From contig JAIQGF010000010.1 in the NCBI GenBank assembly GCA_020072845.1, positions 1 through 64,000 of the forward strand: 64,000 bases of DNA. Direction: 5' to 3'. This DNA comes from Terriglobia bacterium (GTDB lineage: Bacteria > Acidobacteriota > Terriglobia > Terriglobales > Acidobacteriaceae). This document shows positions 9,241 to 17,996 of this stretch, one piece after another. Below the pieces are notes generated by a model that saw only the letters and a list, made by a program, of their open reading frames with translations, was not told where the DNA came from and did not search any database. Numbering within the stretch: the stretch's first letter is position 1; every line of letters starts with the position of its first letter. The position numbers and the translations under genes are program-made.

Positions 9241-11397
9241 TTAGCGGCTGAAGCGAACCGAGATTCTGGTTCCGCTGGGCACGCGCGTCCCTGCCGCCGG
9301 AGATTGTTCGCGGGCGATGCCGCTGCCCATGGCTTCGATCTCCAGCCCCGCGTCCTGCGCCGCCTCGATGGCGGAGCGCAGAGTTTTTCCGGCAAACGAT
9401 GGGACGTTGACGGCGCCGCCTACATCGAGGACAACGGTCCCGCCGCCGGGACGCTCTTCGGTCGCGGGCTGCGGCCCCGGAACGACCGGCACCGGTGGCG
9501 GCGCCGCAGTCTTCGAGGTTAGCGCCGCCGGCGTAACTTTCGCCGCGGGCGTAGCCGCGATCACCGGCGCAGACTTCGGCTGCTGCGGCTCGGGTGCGGC
9601 ATTCTCCGCCACTTCAAGACCGCCGCCCAGGCGATCGGGCGAGCCTTCATTTAACTCTTCGTCCTTCACCGCCGCGCGCATTTGCAGGCGCTTGGCATTC
9701 TTGATTTCGGCATCGTGCGGCACGTTCATGTAAGACAACACCTGCTGCGCGATGCGCGTGAACACCGGCGCTGAAACCTGCCCGCCCTGGTGGAGGCCGA
9801 CCGGCGAATCCAGGCTAACCATGATGGTCAGCGCGGGATTGTTCACCGGCGCGAAACCAGCAAATGTCGCCACGTACTTGGTCCGCGAATACGTGCCGGT
9901 GCTGGGGTCAACCTTCTGCCCGGTTCCGGTCTTGCCGGCGGAGGTGTAGCCGTCGAGGATGGCCCGCCGCCCGGTGCCAAACAGGACCACGCCTTCCAGC
10001 ATCTTCTTCATCTGCGCCGCGGCCAAGGTGGAAATGACGCGGTGCTGCGGCGGGCGCTGGAAGGTGACGGTTTGAGGAGTCTTGCGCGGCGGCAGCACGC
10101 CGGCGACGATGCGCGGCGGCGTATAGACGCCGTCGTTGGCGACCGTCGATACCATGGACGCCAGTTGCAGCGCGGTCACGCCGATTTCCTGGCCGATCGA
10201 CATGGCGCCGATGGAAACCTTCGACCAGCGGTTCACCGGCTTGGCCATGCCCTTGGTTTCGCCGGGCAGTTCGATGCCGGTCTGCTGTCCGAAGCCGAAG
10301 CCCCGGATGTAGTTGTACAAACGCTGATCGCCCACGCGCATGCCGACCTTGACCGCGGCCACGTCGCTGGAGTGCGCCAGCGCGTCCTTGATCGGCACCA
10401 CGCCCATCTTGTGCAGGTCGTGGATGCGAATGCCGCCGACGTTGATCACGCCGCCCTGGCAATCAATGGGGTCCTCGGGCTGCACCACTTTCTCTTCCAC
10501 GGCGGAAGAATACGTGACGATCTTGAACACCGAGCCGGGCTCGTAGATGTCGCTGACCGCCCGGTTTTTCAGCGCGGGGAGCGGCGCGTCCTTGTAGATG
10601 TTGGGATTGAAGGTGGGGCGGTTGGCGAGCGCCAGGATCTCGCCGGTGCGCGGGTTCTGCACCACCACCGTGCCCGCTTCGGCGCGGGTGTCGTGCATGG
10701 CCTGCTCGAGTTCCTTCTCGACGATGTACTGGATTTTTTCGTCAATGGTGAGGACCACGTTGTCGCCGGGGTCGGGCTGGCGCTCGACGCGGCCGAACCA
10801 TTTGCGGCGCGCGTCCATGGTGATCAGCATCTTGCCGGGCGTGCCGTGCAGGCGCGCGTCGAAGGCGTGCTCAATGCCGCCCAGGCCCTCGTCGTCCAGC
10901 CCGACGTAGCCGATGGTCTGCGCGGCCAGTTCGCGCTTGGGATAGAAACGCTTCGGCTCCTTCTGAAAGTAGACGCCGCGCAGGTTCAGGGCGCGGATGC
11001 GCTGGCCGGCATCGGCGTCCACCTTGCGCGCGATCCAGGCGAAGGAGTGCGACGCCTTGAGCCGCGCCACCATCTCCCGCGGGTCGCTGTTCAGAACGCG
11101 CGCCAGCAGGTTGGCAGTGTTCTCCGGGTCGGGAATTTCACTCGGCACGGCAAACACCGAGTCCACCGAAATGGACATGGCCAGCTCGTGGCCGTTGCGG
11201 TCGTAAATGATGCCGCGGCGGGGCGCCACCGGGATAGTGCGCTGCTGCTGGCGTTGCGCGCGTTGCAGCCAGTCGCCGTAACGGAGGATTTGCAGTTGAA
11301 CCAGGCGGAGGCCGATGAATCCACACCACAGAAACAGGACGCCGCCGAGCAGGTACAGCCGCCACTTCGGGTCCTTCAGCAGGCTATTTCCCGCCAC
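9241..11397 (-). CDS. ftsI: FtsI-type class B penicillin-binding protein with PASTA domain
   Basis: This septal transpeptidase cross-links peptidoglycan made by FtsW. From GTG at 11397 it has about 718 aa. It has an N-terminal membrane helix (LYLLGGVLFLWCGFIGLRLV) and a PBP dimerisation domain. The transpeptidase domain has the nucleophile in EPGSVFK (Ser289), SSD at 343-345 in place of the more usual SxN, and KTGTG from Lys489. A C-terminal PASTA domain (VNVPSFAGKTLRSAIEAA onward) resembles SpoVD/Mtb PBPs rather than E. coli FtsI. I chose GTG 11397 because AGGTGA precedes it at good distance; an upstream GTG at 11451 lies inside a spacer repeat and would add 18 unlikely residues. Confidence 0.93.
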   Translation of the reverse strand: MAGNSLLKDPKWRLYLLGGVLFLWCGFIGLRLVQLQILRYGDWLQRAQRQQQRTIPVAPRRGIIYDRNGHELAMSISVDSVFAVPSEIPDPENTANLLARVLNSDPREMVARLKASHSFAWIARKVDADAGQRIRALNLRGVYFQKEPKRFYPKRELAAQTIGYVGLDDEGLGGIEHAFDARLHGTPGKMLITMDARRKWFGRVERQPDPGDNVVLTIDEKIQYIVEKELEQAMHDTRAEAGTVVVQNPRTGEILALANRPTFNPNIYKDAPLPALKNRAVSDIYEPGSVFKIVTYSSAVEEKVVQPEDPIDCQGGVINVGGIRIHDLHKMGVVPIKDALAHSSDVAAVKVGMRVGDQRLYNYIRGFGFGQQTGIELPGETKGMAKPVNRWSKVSIGAMSIGQEIGVTALQLASMVSTVANDGVYTPPRIVAGVLPPRKTPQTVTFQRPPQHRVISTLAAAQMKKMLEGVVLFGTGRRAILDGYTSAGKTGTGQKVDPSTGTYSRTKYVATFAGFAPVNNPALTIMVSLDSPVGLHQGGQVSAPVFTRIAQQVLSYMNVPHDAEIKNAKRLQMRAAVKDEELNEGSPDRLGGGLEVAENAAPEPQQPKSAPVIAATPAAKVTPAALTSKTAAPPPVPVVPGPQPATEERPGGGTVVLDVGGAVNVPSFAGKTLRSAIEAAQDAGLEIEAMGSGIAREQSPAAGTRVPSGTRISVRFSR

Positions 11398-11437
11398 GGT
11401 CTTCACCTGACTAATGATCGAGGGCTCAAAGCAAAAA

Positions 11438-11518
11438 GTTTCACGTTTCACGTTTCACGTTATCGAGGCAGGTTCGCCAAACGGTGGAACGCACAACGTG
11501 AAACTTGAAACGTGAAAC
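11438..11518. repeat. Inverted pair of GTTTCAC arrays between ftsL and ftsI
   Basis: Three copies of GTTTCAC (11438-11460) face three copies of its complement (11495-11518) across about 34 bp, so the transcript could form a long hairpin between the two cistrons. Confidence 0.85.
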
Positions 11519-11522
11519 CTTG

Positions 11523-11978
11523 TTACGGCGTCGAAATCACCGCCACGTCGGCGCGCGCCATCACCGGCACTCCGGGGTCCTTGGCGCTGGGCTCGACGCG
11601 GACCACTTGTCCGGCCTTCGGGGTCTGCAGGCCCATCTCTCGCGCCAGCATGTCAATGCGCTGCGGGTCTTTTAAGGAGGCCTCCTCCAGGCGCAGGGCG
11701 CGGTTGGTTTCCACCATGCTCTCGCGCTGCGATTTCATCGCCTCGATGCGGTAGCCATACTCGATGGCGCTGAAATGCTGCCAGGCATAGATCATGACCA
11801 GCAGGAACAGGAGCGCCAGCGCGCAGGCGAACTGCGTCATTTCGCGGCTGCGCTTGGTATCGGCGACGCGCACCAGGCGTGAGTTGTCGATGGCCTTGGT
11901 GAAGTAAACCTCGGGCGTGCCGTTCCAACCGCGGCGGCTGGCCCACACCTGCGGACGCGTGGTGGCCCCGGCTGCCAT
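11523..11978 (-). CDS. ftsL: FtsL-like division protein
   Basis: The 151-aa protein starts at ATG 11978 (MAAGATTRPQVW). It has a cytoplasmic N-terminus, one membrane helix (TQFACALALLFLLVMIYAWQ), and a periplasmic coiled-coil-like stretch with regular hydrophobics (YGYRIEAMKSQRESMVETNRALRLEEA). It ends with a segment containing IDMLAREMGLQTP, as in FtsL proteins. FtsL is poorly conserved, so topology and position between rsmH and ftsI carry the assignment. The start overlaps the stop of the preceding small ORF by one base (TAATG), which suggests coupling. A longer upstream reading of the same frame has no support. Confidence 0.85.
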   Translation of the reverse strand: MAAGATTRPQVWASRRGWNGTPEVYFTKAIDNSRLVRVADTKRSREMTQFACALALLFLLVMIYAWQHFSAIEYGYRIEAMKSQRESMVETNRALRLEEASLKDPQRIDMLAREMGLQTPKAGQVVRVEPSAKDPGVPVMARADVAVISTP

Positions 11979-12148
11979 TACGCCACCCCGTTCATCATCG
12001 GTTGCGCATCCGCCAGGCGATAGCCGAAGTGCGACGCCAGGAGCCGGTCTTCGTGCTCCAGTTCGACTGCCGTGCGCCGATCCTCCGCGTGGCCTTCCGC
12101 CCGCGCCACCATTTCCAACAGATCGTTGATCACTGTGCCCGTATACAT
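11978..12148 (-). CDS. Small 56-aa protein between rsmH and ftsL, unknown
   Basis: The ORF starts at ATG 12148 (MYTGTVINDLLEMVARAEGH) and is preceded by GGAGG at 7-bp distance, a good ribosome binding site. It ends in a TAATG overlap with ftsL. The sequence is acidic and helical in character (EDRRTAVELEHEDRLLAS) with no membrane segment. I do not recognise the family. The good initiation site and coupling to ftsL argue that it is translated. Confidence 0.65.
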   Translation of the reverse strand: MYTGTVINDLLEMVARAEGHAEDRRTAVELEHEDRLLASHFGYRLADAQPMMNGVA

Positions 12149-12178
12149 CCTGCACCTCCGGGTCCGCCGACTTCTAGA

Positions 12179-12212
12179 ATCCTTCCCGGGACGGCATCGA
12201 AAGGAAGGATTT
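12179..12212. promoter_or_regulatory. AATCCTTCC hairpin in rsmH-small ORF spacer
   Basis: The 151-bp spacer 12149-12299 holds an inverted repeat, AATCCTTCC with GGAAGGATT around a 16-nt loop. There is no T-tract on the minus strand, so it is not a standard terminator. An RNA processing or stability role is possible but unproven. Confidence 0.4.
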
Positions 12213-12299
12213 TGTTTTGTGGAACTACTCATTCGCCCTAGTCAGAGAGGCGATGCCGCCCCGGAAACTTTTTATTAACCATTCTCACAATTTCTTCCG

Positions 12300-13274
12300 C
12301 TAATTATGTCGTGGTACGATGTTTTGCACATCTCCCACAACTTTTTCCACCGCCCGCAGCTTCGCGCTGCGCGACCGCGGATTCTGCTCGACCTCTTCCC
12401 CGCTCGCGGTCACCGGCTTTTTCGTCAGCAGCCGGTAGCAGCCGGCTTGCGCGCCGTCCCGGAACGCGTCCTTCACGATCCGGTCTTCCAGCGAGTGGAA
12501 GCTGATGGTCACCAGCCGCCCGCCTTTTCGGAGTACCTCGGGCGCGCTCAAGAGCAGCGCCCGCAGTTCGTCCAATTCGCGGTTTACGAAAATTCGGAGA
12601 GCCTGAAAGGTGCGCGTCGCAGGATGAATGGGCCCGGGTTTCATTGGCCCGGCCGCGGCCGCTACCACCTCCGCCAACTGCTTCGAGGTTCGTATCGGCC
12701 GCGACCGGACAATGGCTCTGGCGATTCTCCGCGACCTCCTTTCCTCACCGAATTCGTAAATCAAATCAGCAAGCTCGCGCTCGCTGAGCTGGTTTACCGC
12801 TTGTTCGGCAGTCATGGGGGCGCCCGGGTCCATCCGCATGTCGAGTGCGCCCTCCGCCTGGAAGCTGAAGCCCCGCGCCGCGTCCGCAAGCTGCAACGAG
12901 CTCAATCCCAGGTCCGCCAGCAGCCCGTCAGCTTGTTGTTCGCCGACGAACTCCGCGACCCGGGCAAACGATGCGTTGATCAGCTCCACCACCGGCCAGT
13001 TGTTTTCCATCCCAGCCGGCGGCTGCAGCCGCTCGCGCGCGATAGCCAGCGCCTTCGGGTCCTTATCGAGCCCAATCAAACGACCCCGTGGGCCGAGGCG
13101 TCTTGCGAGCTCGAAACTGTGCCCGCCCAGCCCCACGGTGGCGTCGATATAGGTCCCGCCAGGTTTGACCGCCAGAAATTCGATCGCTTCTTTTAAAAGA
13201 ACGGAGACATGGCCAACTTGCTGTTCCCGACTGCCATGTCCGCCCCTGGGGGCGTGTTCCCCGCTGCCATGCAC
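12300..13274 (-). CDS. rsmH: RsmH (MraW), 16S rRNA C1402 N4-methyltransferase
   Basis: RsmH methylates N4 of C1402 in 16S rRNA using SAM. The 324-aa protein contains the typical VSVLLKEAIEFL start region and the SAM-binding loop DATVGLGGHS. It also has LADLGLSSLQLADAARGFSF and the C-terminal SFHSLEDRIVKDAFR signature. The only usable in-frame start is GTG 13274, two bases after the mraZ stop. It gives an unusual leader of about 20 residues (HGSGEHAPRGGHGSREQQ) that contains a small internal duplication. Confidence 0.95.
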   Translation of the reverse strand: MHGSGEHAPRGGHGSREQQVGHVSVLLKEAIEFLAVKPGGTYIDATVGLGGHSFELARRLGPRGRLIGLDKDPKALAIARERLQPPAGMENNWPVVELINASFARVAEFVGEQQADGLLADLGLSSLQLADAARGFSFQAEGALDMRMDPGAPMTAEQAVNQLSERELADLIYEFGEERRSRRIARAIVRSRPIRTSKQLAEVVAAAAGPMKPGPIHPATRTFQALRIFVNRELDELRALLLSAPEVLRKGGRLVTISFHSLEDRIVKDAFRDGAQAGCYRLLTKKPVTASGEEVEQNPRSRSAKLRAVEKVVGDVQNIVPRHN

Positions 13275-13276
13275 TG

Positions 13277-13714
13277 CTAAATGCCCAAGTCGTCCAGGTT
13301 CTTTTCGTCATCGGCCGTAAAGGGTTCTGCCACATCCTTGCTGACCGCTTCCATGCTCTGGACTTCCAAATGGTTCAGATATCCCAACACCGCTACGTCG
13401 CCCTTCAGCTCCGCCGCGTCGCGCAGCAGTTGCGGCAACAACAGGCGTCCCTGGGCATCCATCTCCACTGCCTGGCCCCAATAATTGGTGCGCGTCAGGA
13501 ACCTCTTCTTGGTGGGATTGAAATTGGAGAGCGCGGCCAGCTTCTGCTCGATCCGTTCCCATTCCTCGAAGGGATATATCTGGGCAACCTTCCCATTCAG
13601 CGACGTGATGTAGAATCGAACGGCATATTTCTCGTCGATCACGCGCTTGAATTCCGCGGGGACCTTGAGCCGTCCTTTTTCGTCGACGCGGGTTGGGTGA
13701 TTGCCGCGAAACAT
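13277..13714 (-). CDS. mraZ: MraZ transcriptional regulator
   Basis: MraZ is an AbrB-fold DNA-binding protein that usually represses its own dcw operon. ATG 13714 (MFRGNHPTRVDEKGRL) gives 145 aa, the usual length. A TTG-initiated form would add nine residues. Two SpoVT/AbrB-like repeats are visible: the first with DEKGRLKVPAEFK, the second with MDAQGRLLLPQLLRD. A purine-rich stretch GGAAACGGAA precedes the start. It is the first gene of the operon and has matching operator repeats in its promoter region (13870-13904). Confidence 0.96.
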   Translation of the reverse strand: MFRGNHPTRVDEKGRLKVPAEFKRVIDEKYAVRFYITSLNGKVAQIYPFEEWERIEQKLAALSNFNPTKKRFLTRTNYWGQAVEMDAQGRLLLPQLLRDAAELKGDVAVLGYLNHLEVQSMEAVSKDVAEPFTADDEKNLDDLGI

Positions 13715-13869
13715 TCGGTTGATTCCGTTTCCAGGCTGCAATTGCCACAGCCATGGAGGTCAAAGCGGTCGAAAACTGCTCAAATTCGGGTTCGATGGCG
13801 TCGAGTTGGGGGAGGTTCTCGATCATTCCACTGGCGCCCCTCAGTCCGGCGCCGGCTACCCATAACGAG

Positions 13870-13932
13870 CCAACTTCAAACCACTTTCGACCACTTTTGA
13901 CCACATCCTACGCCTAAGTTGTTGCTTGTCAA
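13870..13932 (-). promoter_or_regulatory. dcw operon promoter with four MraZ boxes
   Basis: Reading on the minus strand, TTGACA (13932-13927), a 16-bp spacer and TAGGAT (13910-13905) form a sigma-70 promoter. Immediately downstream come GTGG, GTGG, GTGG and GTTGG, each starting 10 bp after the previous one (13904-13870). They are preceded by A-rich bases, like the AAAGTG-type direct repeats bound by MraZ in other bacteria. They cover the expected transcription start, fitting autorepression. The 5' leader to the mraZ ATG would be about 185 nt. Confidence 0.8.
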
Positions 13933-14068
13933 TATGTATTTTTTAGGTGGTTGGCTTGGCTTAAGGCAGCCTGTGAAAAGTCCCAGCGCTTGGAGTTTCC
14001 GCGGGAGTACCTACAAGCTCTAGGGTTTACTATCTTGGTTCATCCCGGACAGGCCCCGTGGTCGCCCT

Positions 14069-14557
14069 ATGGTCGAGTTTTTCGAAACCTCGCAGTTCGT
14101 ATCGGTTGAGGCGGAGCGCGCCTTCCGTTTCTTTGCCGATCCCAAGAACCTGCCGCTCATCAGCCCGCCGGAATCCGGCGCGCGCATCGTTCGCCTGGAC
14201 CTGGTGGCGCCCACGGACCACCCCGGGTTGGCCGGCGAGGGTTCCGAGATCGAGATGTCGGTACGGCTGTTTCCGCAGTTTCCGTTGCGACGGCGATGGC
14301 GGGCGCGCATCGTCGAATTCGAATACGGAGCTTACTTCCGCGACACGCAGGTCCGTGGTCCATTCGCGCACTGGGACCACACGCACTCGTTTCAGGAGAG
14401 CGGGGCGGGAACCCTCATCAACGACATCGTCGAATATGACGTCGGATGGGGGAAGTTGGGCAACGCGGCGAATGCGCTATTCGTACGCAAGGCACTAAAC
14501 AAGATGTTCAGTTACCGCCATCGCGCCACCGAGCGGATGCTGATTCCGAACGGTTGA
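14069..14557 (+). CDS. SRPBCC (START/Bet v1-like) family protein
   Basis: The 162-aa protein starts at ATG 14069. The opening MVEFFETSQFVSVEAERAFRFFADPKNLPLISPP is the typical first strand and helices of polyketide-cyclase/ligand-binding SRPBCC proteins. Later HSFQESGAGTLINDIVEYDVGWG also fits, and the long C-terminal helix with RKALNKMFSYRHRATERML closes the fold. Such proteins bind hydrophobic ligands, but the ligand cannot be read from sequence. It stands alone, divergent from mraZ. The following 14558-14798 holds no gene I can support. Confidence 0.85.
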   Translation: MVEFFETSQFVSVEAERAFRFFADPKNLPLISPPESGARIVRLDLVAPTDHPGLAGEGSEIEMSVRLFPQFPLRRRWRARIVEFEYGAYFRDTQVRGPFAHWDHTHSFQESGAGTLINDIVEYDVGWGKLGNAANALFVRKALNKMFSYRHRATERMLIPNG

Positions 14558-14798
14558 AGGACCTCTTGGAAGGGTGTTTAACGCCCGTACCTTTGTTCCA
14601 GACTGTCCCACCCCATGACTTTCTTGGAAGGAGCTTTCAAACGCGCGCCCTCCGGGAGGATGGACGTCCGCCAAGTACTCCACGAAGCACAGCCTTGTTC
14701 CGAAAATAGAACAGACTTCAGATTCCTGCTGCCTTTGCCCGCCAAATTCGTATCCTCAATGGCACCAGGCATGGTAGGAGTGCGAAACGAGGTGGGTG

Positions 14799-15626
14799 AT
14801 GAATGACGATGGAACTGCGGTCGATCCTGGCCCCGACAACACGAATTCTGCCAACAAGACAGGTCAGCCGGCAAATTTCCTTGGCATACCGCTGAAAGGA
14901 TGGGCAATCTTCGCCGTTTCGTTCATAGTGGTTTGCTACACCGCCGCTCACTTCACCGTAAAGCTTTATGGTGAGCTCGCCCAGGTGCGCAGCGAGTTGG
15001 TTGCAACAAAGCAGCAGAAAAGCGAGATTGCTCGCTCCAACGACAAGGCAACTCGAATTAATAAGGACACGAGTGTGTACACCGACGCCGTGACCAAGGA
15101 GAAGGCCACCCACGAACACGACGGAAGCGGACATCGAGTCGTACTCCACAGCGATGGCCGTGGCGAAATCGTCGCTACATACTTTGCTTCAGACGGTTGC
15201 ATTGCCATCGCGCGGCCCGGACCTGAATTGGCATATATGCCGCCCCAGTCAATTGTCGAGTGGTCACTCGGACCGGCGAAGAAACCGCCTCTGAATCCCC
15301 CAGTGCTGGACCAAAGCGCGTTGAACAGAAGCGAATTGCCAGCGATCGAACTGCCCAACGTACTTTCCCAATCAAAAGAGACGGGCCGCCTGCGATACGT
15401 GTCCACCGAGGATCGACAACCGAGGCTGCTCCGCGTTCAAGCCGGCTGTCTCAATCCGCATCCTGGGCCATTCCGGTCCTGGTGGGGCCCTGCATCTGGA
15501 TGTTGGGCTCCGTTCTATCGCCAGTGGAACGACGGCTGCACGCATTACCAGATGTATAACGCGTGTACCGGCCAGTGGGACCCAAGAATCAACTGGACTG
15601 CGTGCGTCGCCCAGCATCATCCCTAG
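14799..15626 (+). CDS. Hypothetical membrane-anchored Cys-rich protein
   Basis: The 275-aa protein (ATG 14799, GAGGTG just upstream) is not a family I recognise. A hydrophilic N-terminus is followed by one membrane helix (GWAIFAVSFIVVCYTAAHF, about residues 33-52), then a charged helical stretch (QVRSELVATKQQKSEIARS). Next comes a middle region with VVLHSDGRGEIVATYF, and a C-terminal 60 residues rich in Cys, Trp and aromatic residues (five Cys). The Cys-rich tail probably lies outside the cytoplasm and could hold disulfides. Base composition is less GC-rich than neighbours. Confidence 0.6.
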   Translation: MNDDGTAVDPGPDNTNSANKTGQPANFLGIPLKGWAIFAVSFIVVCYTAAHFTVKLYGELAQVRSELVATKQQKSEIARSNDKATRINKDTSVYTDAVTKEKATHEHDGSGHRVVLHSDGRGEIVATYFASDGCIAIARPGPELAYMPPQSIVEWSLGPAKKPPLNPPVLDQSALNRSELPAIELPNVLSQSKETGRLRYVSTEDRQPRLLRVQAGCLNPHPGPFRSWWGPASGCWAPFYRQWNDGCTHYQMYNACTGQWDPRINWTACVAQHHP

Positions 15627-15714
15627 CCAGCGCGGGGCAACCGAGCCGCTACGCCCTTCGGCTGCGATCCACGATTTCCGGGCCCACCGTTCTCTTGGAG
15701 TGCCGTGGGACGCG

Positions 15715-15770
15715 TGTAGCTGGTAGTTGGCAGCTGGGCGCCTGGTCCGAGCCACCAGCTACCAACCACG
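15715..15770. repeat. Inverted pair of AGCTGGTAGTTGG-type units
   Basis: The arms at 15715-15737 and 15752-15770 can pair (AGCTGGTAGTTGG against CCAGCTACCAACC). The same unit family reappears as a looser pair at 44379-44450. Confidence 0.75.
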
Positions 15771-15775
15771 AGCGC

Positions 15776-15803
15776 TTGACCCGGCTTCCCTGCCCGTTAT
15801 ACT
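15776..15803 (+). promoter_or_regulatory. Predicted sigma-70 promoter of ptrB
   Basis: TTGACC at 15776-15781, a 16-bp spacer and TATACT at 15798-15803 lie about 50 bp upstream of the ptrB start codon. Confidence 0.65.
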
Positions 15804-15851
15804 GGCGAGTTCCGCTAACGCTAGAATCCTGCCCAGGAGCGCACGAATCCA

Positions 15852-17996
15852 ATGAAGAGCACCGCAATCTTTCTGTTTCTGGCATTCATGACCGCCTCTC
15901 TGATCAGCACACTCGCGGTCGCCGCCGACAAGACCGGCAACCCCAAGCCGCCCGTCGCCAAGATCATTCCCAAGGACGTCACCGTCCACGGCGATCAGCG
16001 CATTGACAACTATTTCTGGCTGCGCGAAAAGCAGAATCCCGACGTGGCCGCCTATCTCAACGCCGAGAACGCCTACGCCGACGCGGTCATGCACGGCACC
16101 GAAGCTTTCCAGGATTCGCTCTACCAGGAACTGCTCGGACACATCAAGCAGACCGACGTGCAGGTTCCCTACCGCGAAGGCGGTTTCTGGTACTACTCCC
16201 GCACCGAGGAAGGCAAGCAGTACCCGATCCACTGCCGCAAGGCCGGAACGCTGGAAGCGCCCGAGCAGATCACGCTCGACGTGAATGAACTCGCCAAGGG
16301 ACAGAAGTTCATGTCGCTGGGCGCGTTCATGGTCAGCGACGACGCCAACCTGCTGGCCTATTCCACCGACAACACCGGCTTCCGGCAATACAAGCTGCAT
16401 GTGAAGGACCTGCGCACCGGGGCGCTGGTGGAAGATGTCGCGGAGAAAACCGGCTCGGTGGCCTGGGCCGCCGACAACAAGACGCTCTTCTACACGGTGG
16501 AAGATCACGCCAAGCGGCACTATCGCGTCTACCGTCACGCGCTCGGTTCCGGCAAGCCCGACGACCTGGTCTACGAGGAGCAGGACGAGCGCTTCAATGT
16601 CGGTGTGCATCGCACGCGCAGCCGCCAGTACATCCTGATGGAAATCGGCAGTCACACCACGTCGGAAATGCGCTTCCTCCGCTCCGACCAGCCCACGGGC
16701 GAGTTCAAGCTGATCAACCCGCGCCGCCAGGACCACGAGTATTACGTGGACGATCACGGCGACCAGTTCCTGATCCGCACCAACGACCAGGGCCGCAACT
16801 TCCGGCTGGTCACGGCGCCGGTCAGCGACCCGGGCGAGAAGAACTGGAAAGAACTGGTGCCGCACCGGCCGGCGGTGATGCTGAGCAACGTCGACGTCTT
16901 CAAGGATTTCTACGTGCGGATTGAGCGCGAAAATGCGCTGCCGCACCTGACGCTGGTGGACTTCAAAAGTGGCGCGACGCATCGCATCGCAATGCCCGAG
17001 CCGGTCTATTTCGCGTCGCCGAACAACAATCGCGAGTACGACGCCAGGCTCTATCGCTACAGCTATCAATCCATGGTCACGCCGAGCTCCGTGTTCGACT
17101 ACGATGTGGAGAAGCGCACCTCGAAGCTGCTCAAGCAGGTGGAGGTGCCGGGCTACGATCCGGCCAAGTACAAATCGGAGCGGCTGTGGGCCACGGCCCG
17201 GGATGGCACCCGCATTCCGATCTCGATCGTGTACCGCAAGGATTTTCAGACCAACGGCGCGCATCCGATGTTCCTCACCGGGTACGGCTCTTACGGGTTC
17301 TCCTACCCGGTGACTTTCAGCTCGAACATGCTGCCGCTGCTGGATCGCGGCTTCTCCTATGCGGTCGCGCACATTCGCGGCGGCGGCGACATGGGCAAGC
17401 CCTGGCACGATGCCGGCAGGATGTTCAACAAGAAAAACACGTTCACCGACTTCATTGATTCCGCCGAGTACCTGATCGCCAATAAGTACACGTCGAAGGC
17501 AAACCTGGTGGTGCAGGGCGGCAGCGCCGGCGGCCTGCTGATGGGCGCCATCACCAACCTGCGTCCCGACCTGTTCCGCATCGTGATCGCCAAGGTGCCG
17601 TTCGTGGACGTAGTGAACACCATGCTCGACGCTTCCCTGCCCCTCACCGTTTCCGAATACGAGGAGTGGGGAAACCCGAACAAGCCGGACGAGTACAAGT
17701 ACATCCGCAGCTACTCGCCCTACGACAACCTGGAAAAGAAGGCGTACCCGACCATGCTGGTGAAGACCTCGTTCAACGACAGCCAGGTGATGTATCACGA
17801 GCCGGCCAAGTACGTGGCGCGGCTGCGCACGCTGAAGACGGACAGCAATCCCCTGGTGCTGAAGACCAACATGGCGGCGGGGCACGGCGGCTCTTCGGGA
17901 CGGTACGACTACTTGAAGGAGATCGCCTTCGATTACGCGTTTGTGCTGTCGCAGTTGGGACTGGAAAAACCGGCGGCAACGCAGGCGGGAAAATAG
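15852..17996 (+). CDS. ptrB: Oligopeptidase B-type S9 serine peptidase, exported
   Basis: This is an S9A prolyl-oligopeptidase-family enzyme of 714 aa, most like oligopeptidase B, which cleaves short peptides after basic residues. An N-terminal signal peptide (MKSTAIFLFLAFMTASLIST... to about AVAA, residue 25) indicates export. A beta-propeller occupies roughly residues 40-440. The alpha/beta-hydrolase domain follows, with the oxyanion/RGGG segment HIRGGGDMGKPWH, the nucleophile in QGGSAGG, Asp in SFNDSQV and His in AGHGGSSG. It stands alone with its own promoter. PtrB is normally cytosolic; export is common for these enzymes in Acidobacteria-type genomes, which I infer rather than see. Confidence 0.92.
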   Translation: MKSTAIFLFLAFMTASLISTLAVAADKTGNPKPPVAKIIPKDVTVHGDQRIDNYFWLREKQNPDVAAYLNAENAYADAVMHGTEAFQDSLYQELLGHIKQTDVQVPYREGGFWYYSRTEEGKQYPIHCRKAGTLEAPEQITLDVNELAKGQKFMSLGAFMVSDDANLLAYSTDNTGFRQYKLHVKDLRTGALVEDVAEKTGSVAWAADNKTLFYTVEDHAKRHYRVYRHALGSGKPDDLVYEEQDERFNVGVHRTRSRQYILMEIGSHTTSEMRFLRSDQPTGEFKLINPRRQDHEYYVDDHGDQFLIRTNDQGRNFRLVTAPVSDPGEKNWKELVPHRPAVMLSNVDVFKDFYVRIERENALPHLTLVDFKSGATHRIAMPEPVYFASPNNNREYDARLYRYSYQSMVTPSSVFDYDVEKRTSKLLKQVEVPGYDPAKYKSERLWATARDGTRIPISIVYRKDFQTNGAHPMFLTGYGSYGFSYPVTFSSNMLPLLDRGFSYAVAHIRGGGDMGKPWHDAGRMFNKKNTFTDFIDSAEYLIANKYTSKANLVVQGGSAGGLLMGAITNLRPDLFRIVIAKVPFVDVVNTMLDASLPLTVSEYEEWGNPNKPDEYKYIRSYSPYDNLEKKAYPTMLVKTSFNDSQVMYHEPAKYVARLRTLKTDSNPLVLKTNMAAGHGGSSGRYDYLKEIAFDYAFVLSQLGLEKPAATQAGK

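Noticed and set aside
11406-11451. Upstream GTG start of ftsI at 11451
   Set aside because: It lies inside the GTTTCAC array, has no ribosome site and adds residues with no family support; GTG 11397 has AGGTGA at correct distance.
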